A stretch of DNA of 64,000 nucleotides from JAHFPN01 sp963765745. Its GTDB lineage: Bacteria; Pseudomonadota; Alphaproteobacteria; Rhizobiales; Xanthobacteraceae. The notes beneath the pieces are model-generated. The model was not told where the DNA came from. It was given only the letters and a program-made list of their open reading frames with translations, and made no database searches. The stretch is from positions 434,001 through 498,000 of the forward strand of contig CAVXXM010000003.1 in assembly GCA_963765745.1 (NCBI GenBank), read 5' to 3'. Below are positions 61,978 to 64,000 of the stretch, one piece after another; position 1 is the stretch's first letter, and the number at the start of each line of letters is the position of its first letter. The translations under genes and the position numbers were made by a program.

Positions 61978-62948
61978 TTATTCGGCGGTGATCTTGTTCG
62001 CCTCGATGATCGGCTTCCAGCGCGCCAGCTCGTCCTGCATGTATTTGGCGAGCTCCGCGGGCGTGCTGGCTACGACTTCCATCATCGCTTTGCCGAGCGT
62101 TTCAACCGCTGCCGGATCGCGTAGCGCCGCCACGACTTCGCGGCTGATCCTGGCGACCAGGGCGGGCGGCGTCTTGCCGGGCGCGACCACGCCGATCCAG
62201 GCATTGGCCTCGACGCCCGGGAGGCCCTGCTCGGCGAGCGTCGGGATTTCGGGGAAAATGGGCGAGCGTTTGGCGCTGGCGACGCCGATGGCCTTGAGCT
62301 TGCCGGCGCGCACGTGCGGAATAACGGAAATCGGCGGCATGCAGCCCAGCGCCACTTCGCCGGCGAGCAGCGCCGTCACCGTTTGCGGCGAGCCGGGGTA
62401 GGGCACCTGCACGATCTTGGTGCCGCTCTTGGCGGCCACGAGTTCCATGGAAAGATGTGCGATCGTGCCGCTGCCGAACGAGGCGTAATTATAGGCGCCG
62501 GGCTTCGCCTTCAACGCCGCCAGCGTCTCCTGCAAATTCGAAGCGGGGAAATTGGCCGCGGCGACCAGCACGCAAGGCTGCGACACCGCCCAGCTCACGG
62601 GCGCCAGATCGGTGAACGGGTCGTAGTTCATCTTCTTGTAGATGAGCGTGTTGTTGACCAAGGGCCCCGTGATGCTGACGCCGATGCGGTAGCCGTCGGG
62701 CTCGGCCTTGGCCACCAGATCGGTGCCGATCATGCCGCCGGCGCCGGGCTTGTTCTCGATCAGAAACTGTTGGCCGAGCTTGGCCGCGAGGCGCTCGGCC
62801 ATGGTGCGGGCGAGCAGGTCCGGCGTCGAGCCGGCGGGGAAGGGCACCACGATCCAGACCTGCCGGGTCGGCCAATTGTCGGCGGCCTGCTGCGCGAAGC
62901 GGCGGCGGGCAGCAGAGACAGTGCAAGGCAGAGCAGGAACTTCTTCAC
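61978..62948 (-). CDS. Tripartite tricarboxylate transporter receptor (Bug family, frameshifted)
   Basis: Second Bug receptor, about 323 residues when joined. The signal peptide starts at GTG 62948 (then KKFLLCLALSLLPAAA). A frame change near 62895, here a missing base, leads to QQAADNWPTRQVWIVVPFPA, GSTPDLLARTMAERLAAKLG, IENKPGAGGMIGTDLVAKAE and VPYPGSPQTVTALLAGEVAL. It lies between the merR regulator (convergent) and tRNA-Pro. No membrane partners nearby. Ligand unknown. Confidence 0.9.
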
Positions 62949-62995
62949 GTGCGGGGCTCCTCGCGATGGGCTTTAGGGATTGGCAGGGTAAGAAC

Positions 62996-63073
62996 TGGTC
63001 GGAGCGGCCGGATTTGAACCGGCGACCCCCTGTCCCCCAGACAGGTGCGCTAACCGGGCTGCGCCACGCTCCG
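62996..63073 (-). tRNA. tRNA-Pro (anticodon GGG)
   Basis: Reading the minus strand from 63073: acceptor CGGAGCG, D-arm with GCGCAGCCCGGTTAGCGC, anticodon arm CCTGTCTGGGGGACAGG with GGG in the loop, T-arm GCCGGTTCAAATCCGGC, acceptor CGCTCCG, discriminator A and an encoded CCA. All four stems pair. Coordinates include the CCA. Confidence 0.96.
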
Positions 63074-63129
63074 ACCGGAGCCGGACTATAGGTGCGGGCA
63101 ATGATCGGCGCAACGCGGGCGCCGGTATT

Positions 63130-64000
63130 TCAAGCCGCGCGAGTGCCGAGGATGCGCGTACGCACGCGGCCAGCGAGCGGGGCGACGTGCTCCACGCCGT
63201 AATTGAGCGCGGCCTTCATTCGTTTCTGCGACGGGCGCTCGACGTGGCGCCAGATCAGCCAGGAAAGCGCGGCGACGGCCGCGGTCGTGCCGCCGATGAG
63301 CAGCGCGGGCGACGCGACGCCGTGGAGCTTGTTCAGCACCATGTAGCCGATGTGCTGGTGCAGGAGATACATCGGGTAGGTCATGCCGCCGATGGCGAGC
63401 ACCAGCGTGGCCGGCAGCGGAACCCGGCGCACGCGGAGCGCCAGCGCGACCGCGCCGATCGAAACGAGGCAGAGCACGGCGATGACCCGGTCGTCGATCG
63501 CCACCTGATAATGCTCGCGCACCCATTGCGCGTTGCCGATCGCCTGATTGATCGAGGTAACGGCCGCGAGCACGAGCAGGAGCTTCAAGAGCAACGTGCG
63601 CCGCCCGGTGTACATTTCATAGAGCAGCAGGCCGGCCGCGAAAAACCCGCTCTGATTGGTGAGGAACAGCCGCATCAGGATGCCCGAATGCAGCATGGCC
63701 TCGTTCAAGAGCGAGATCGCCATCCAGGAAACGATGATGAGCTCGATGTGCTTGCGGAACTGGCCGGTGGCCAGGAACAGCGCGACCCAGCCATAGAAAG
63801 TGATCTCGTAGACGATCGACCAATAAGCGCCGTCCATGAACGGCTGCTTGAGCGCGGGCGCAACGATGAGGAGATTGGCGAACCAGTGCATGAACGTGGT
63901 CTCGAAGCGCGGCGCGCCGATCGCGATGGTCGCGATGAAGGTGATCGTCATGCAGAGGAAGAAGGCGGGATAAATGCGCGAGCTGCGCGCGATGGCGAAG
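63130..64000 (-). CDS. Acyltransferase-3 family membrane protein (partial)
   Basis: Multi-pass O-acyltransferase of surface sugars or lipids, cut by the right edge; the frame stays open past an internal methionine at 63951. At least 290 residues are visible with about eight helices. It has MDGAYWSIVYEITFYGWVAL (the W-S-I/L-x-x-E-x-x-F-Y motif), MTYPMYLLHQHIGYMVL (the G-x-x-T/S-Y-x-x-Y-L-x-H motif) and HVERPSQKRMKAALNYG near the end. The N-terminal catalytic histidine region lies outside. Confidence 0.9.
   Translation of the reverse strand, partial: FAIARSSRIYPAFFLCMTITFIATIAIGAPRFETTFMHWFANLLIVAPALKQPFMDGAYWSIVYEITFYGWVALFLATGQFRKHIELIIVSWMAISLLNEAMLHSGILMRLFLTNQSGFFAAGLLLYEMYTGRRTLLLKLLLVLAAVTSINQAIGNAQWVREHYQVAIDDRVIAVLCLVSIGAVALALRVRRVPLPATLVLAIGGMTYPMYLLHQHIGYMVLNKLHGVASPALLIGGTTAAVAALSWLIWRHVERPSQKRMKAALNYGVEHVAPLAGRVRTRILGTRAA

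Overview
The window looks like chromosomal DNA of a GC-rich alphaproteobacterium of the Hyphomicrobiales (Bradyrhizobium/Xanthobacteraceae-like). The evidence is the gene order (pdxJ-acpS-lepB-rnc-era-recO, rpoZ-rsh, glyA-nrdR-ribD-ribE-ribH-nusB-thiL, bamE-CBP3-DUF177-plsX-fabH-ihfA-merR), an LdtR-type MarR regulator, a Porin_2-like porin, Bug and TRAP solute receptors, and dispersed palindromic repeats. Genus-level placement is inference. There is no phage, plasmid, insertion-sequence or CRISPR signature.

Layout. 1-1014: truncated egtB (ergothioneine). 1207-7266: two tandem TRAP transporters, each in the order receptor-small permease-large permease, divergent from an IclR regulator (7408-8205) with an 18-bp near-palindrome in front of it. 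8207-9036: sugar-isomerase-like TIM barrel. 9070-12707: split MacB/MacA-type export system whose adaptor carries an extra helical segment. 12864-13850: nucleotide-sugar decarboxylase/epimerase. 13862-15849: broken small gene, broken porin and a strong terminator. 15860-18736: alpha/beta hydrolase and lytic transglycosylase. 18866-22673: dapA, a ParE-type toxin-antitoxin pair, smpB, peroxiredoxin, uracil-DNA glycosylase and a NYN nuclease. 22880-32951: rpoZ, rsh, the pdxJ-to-recO block, parC and cytochrome b561. 33031-39548: assorted metabolic and membrane genes, including Bpt, threonine ammonia-lyase and hemB. 39744-43396: a valine-catabolism cluster. 43560-47508: ldtR and an L,D-transpeptidase, separated by an ldtR tail remnant, brnTA and repeats. 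47629-53200: glyA, nrdR, riboflavin genes, nusB, thiL. 53334-55454: H+-pyrophosphatase. 55992-62948: a Bug receptor, outer-membrane and fatty-acid genes, a MerR regulator, a second Bug receptor. The right end has tRNA-Pro and a truncated acyltransferase.

The most striking global property is that more than a dozen genes are interrupted by single-base frameshifts, and nearly all those resolved codon by codon need exactly one base removed. They cluster at 1-9 kb and also hit essential genes (era, hemB). This points to insertion-type sequence error rather than decay, so the damaged genes are annotated at their reconstructed full extents.

No clearly new defence or biosynthetic system was found. 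The items most worth a second look are the adaptor insertion, the ldtR/L,D-transpeptidase interval with its duplicated regulator tail, the modular palindromic repeat with a flipped module, and the structured non-coding stretch at about 45.5-46.0 kb.
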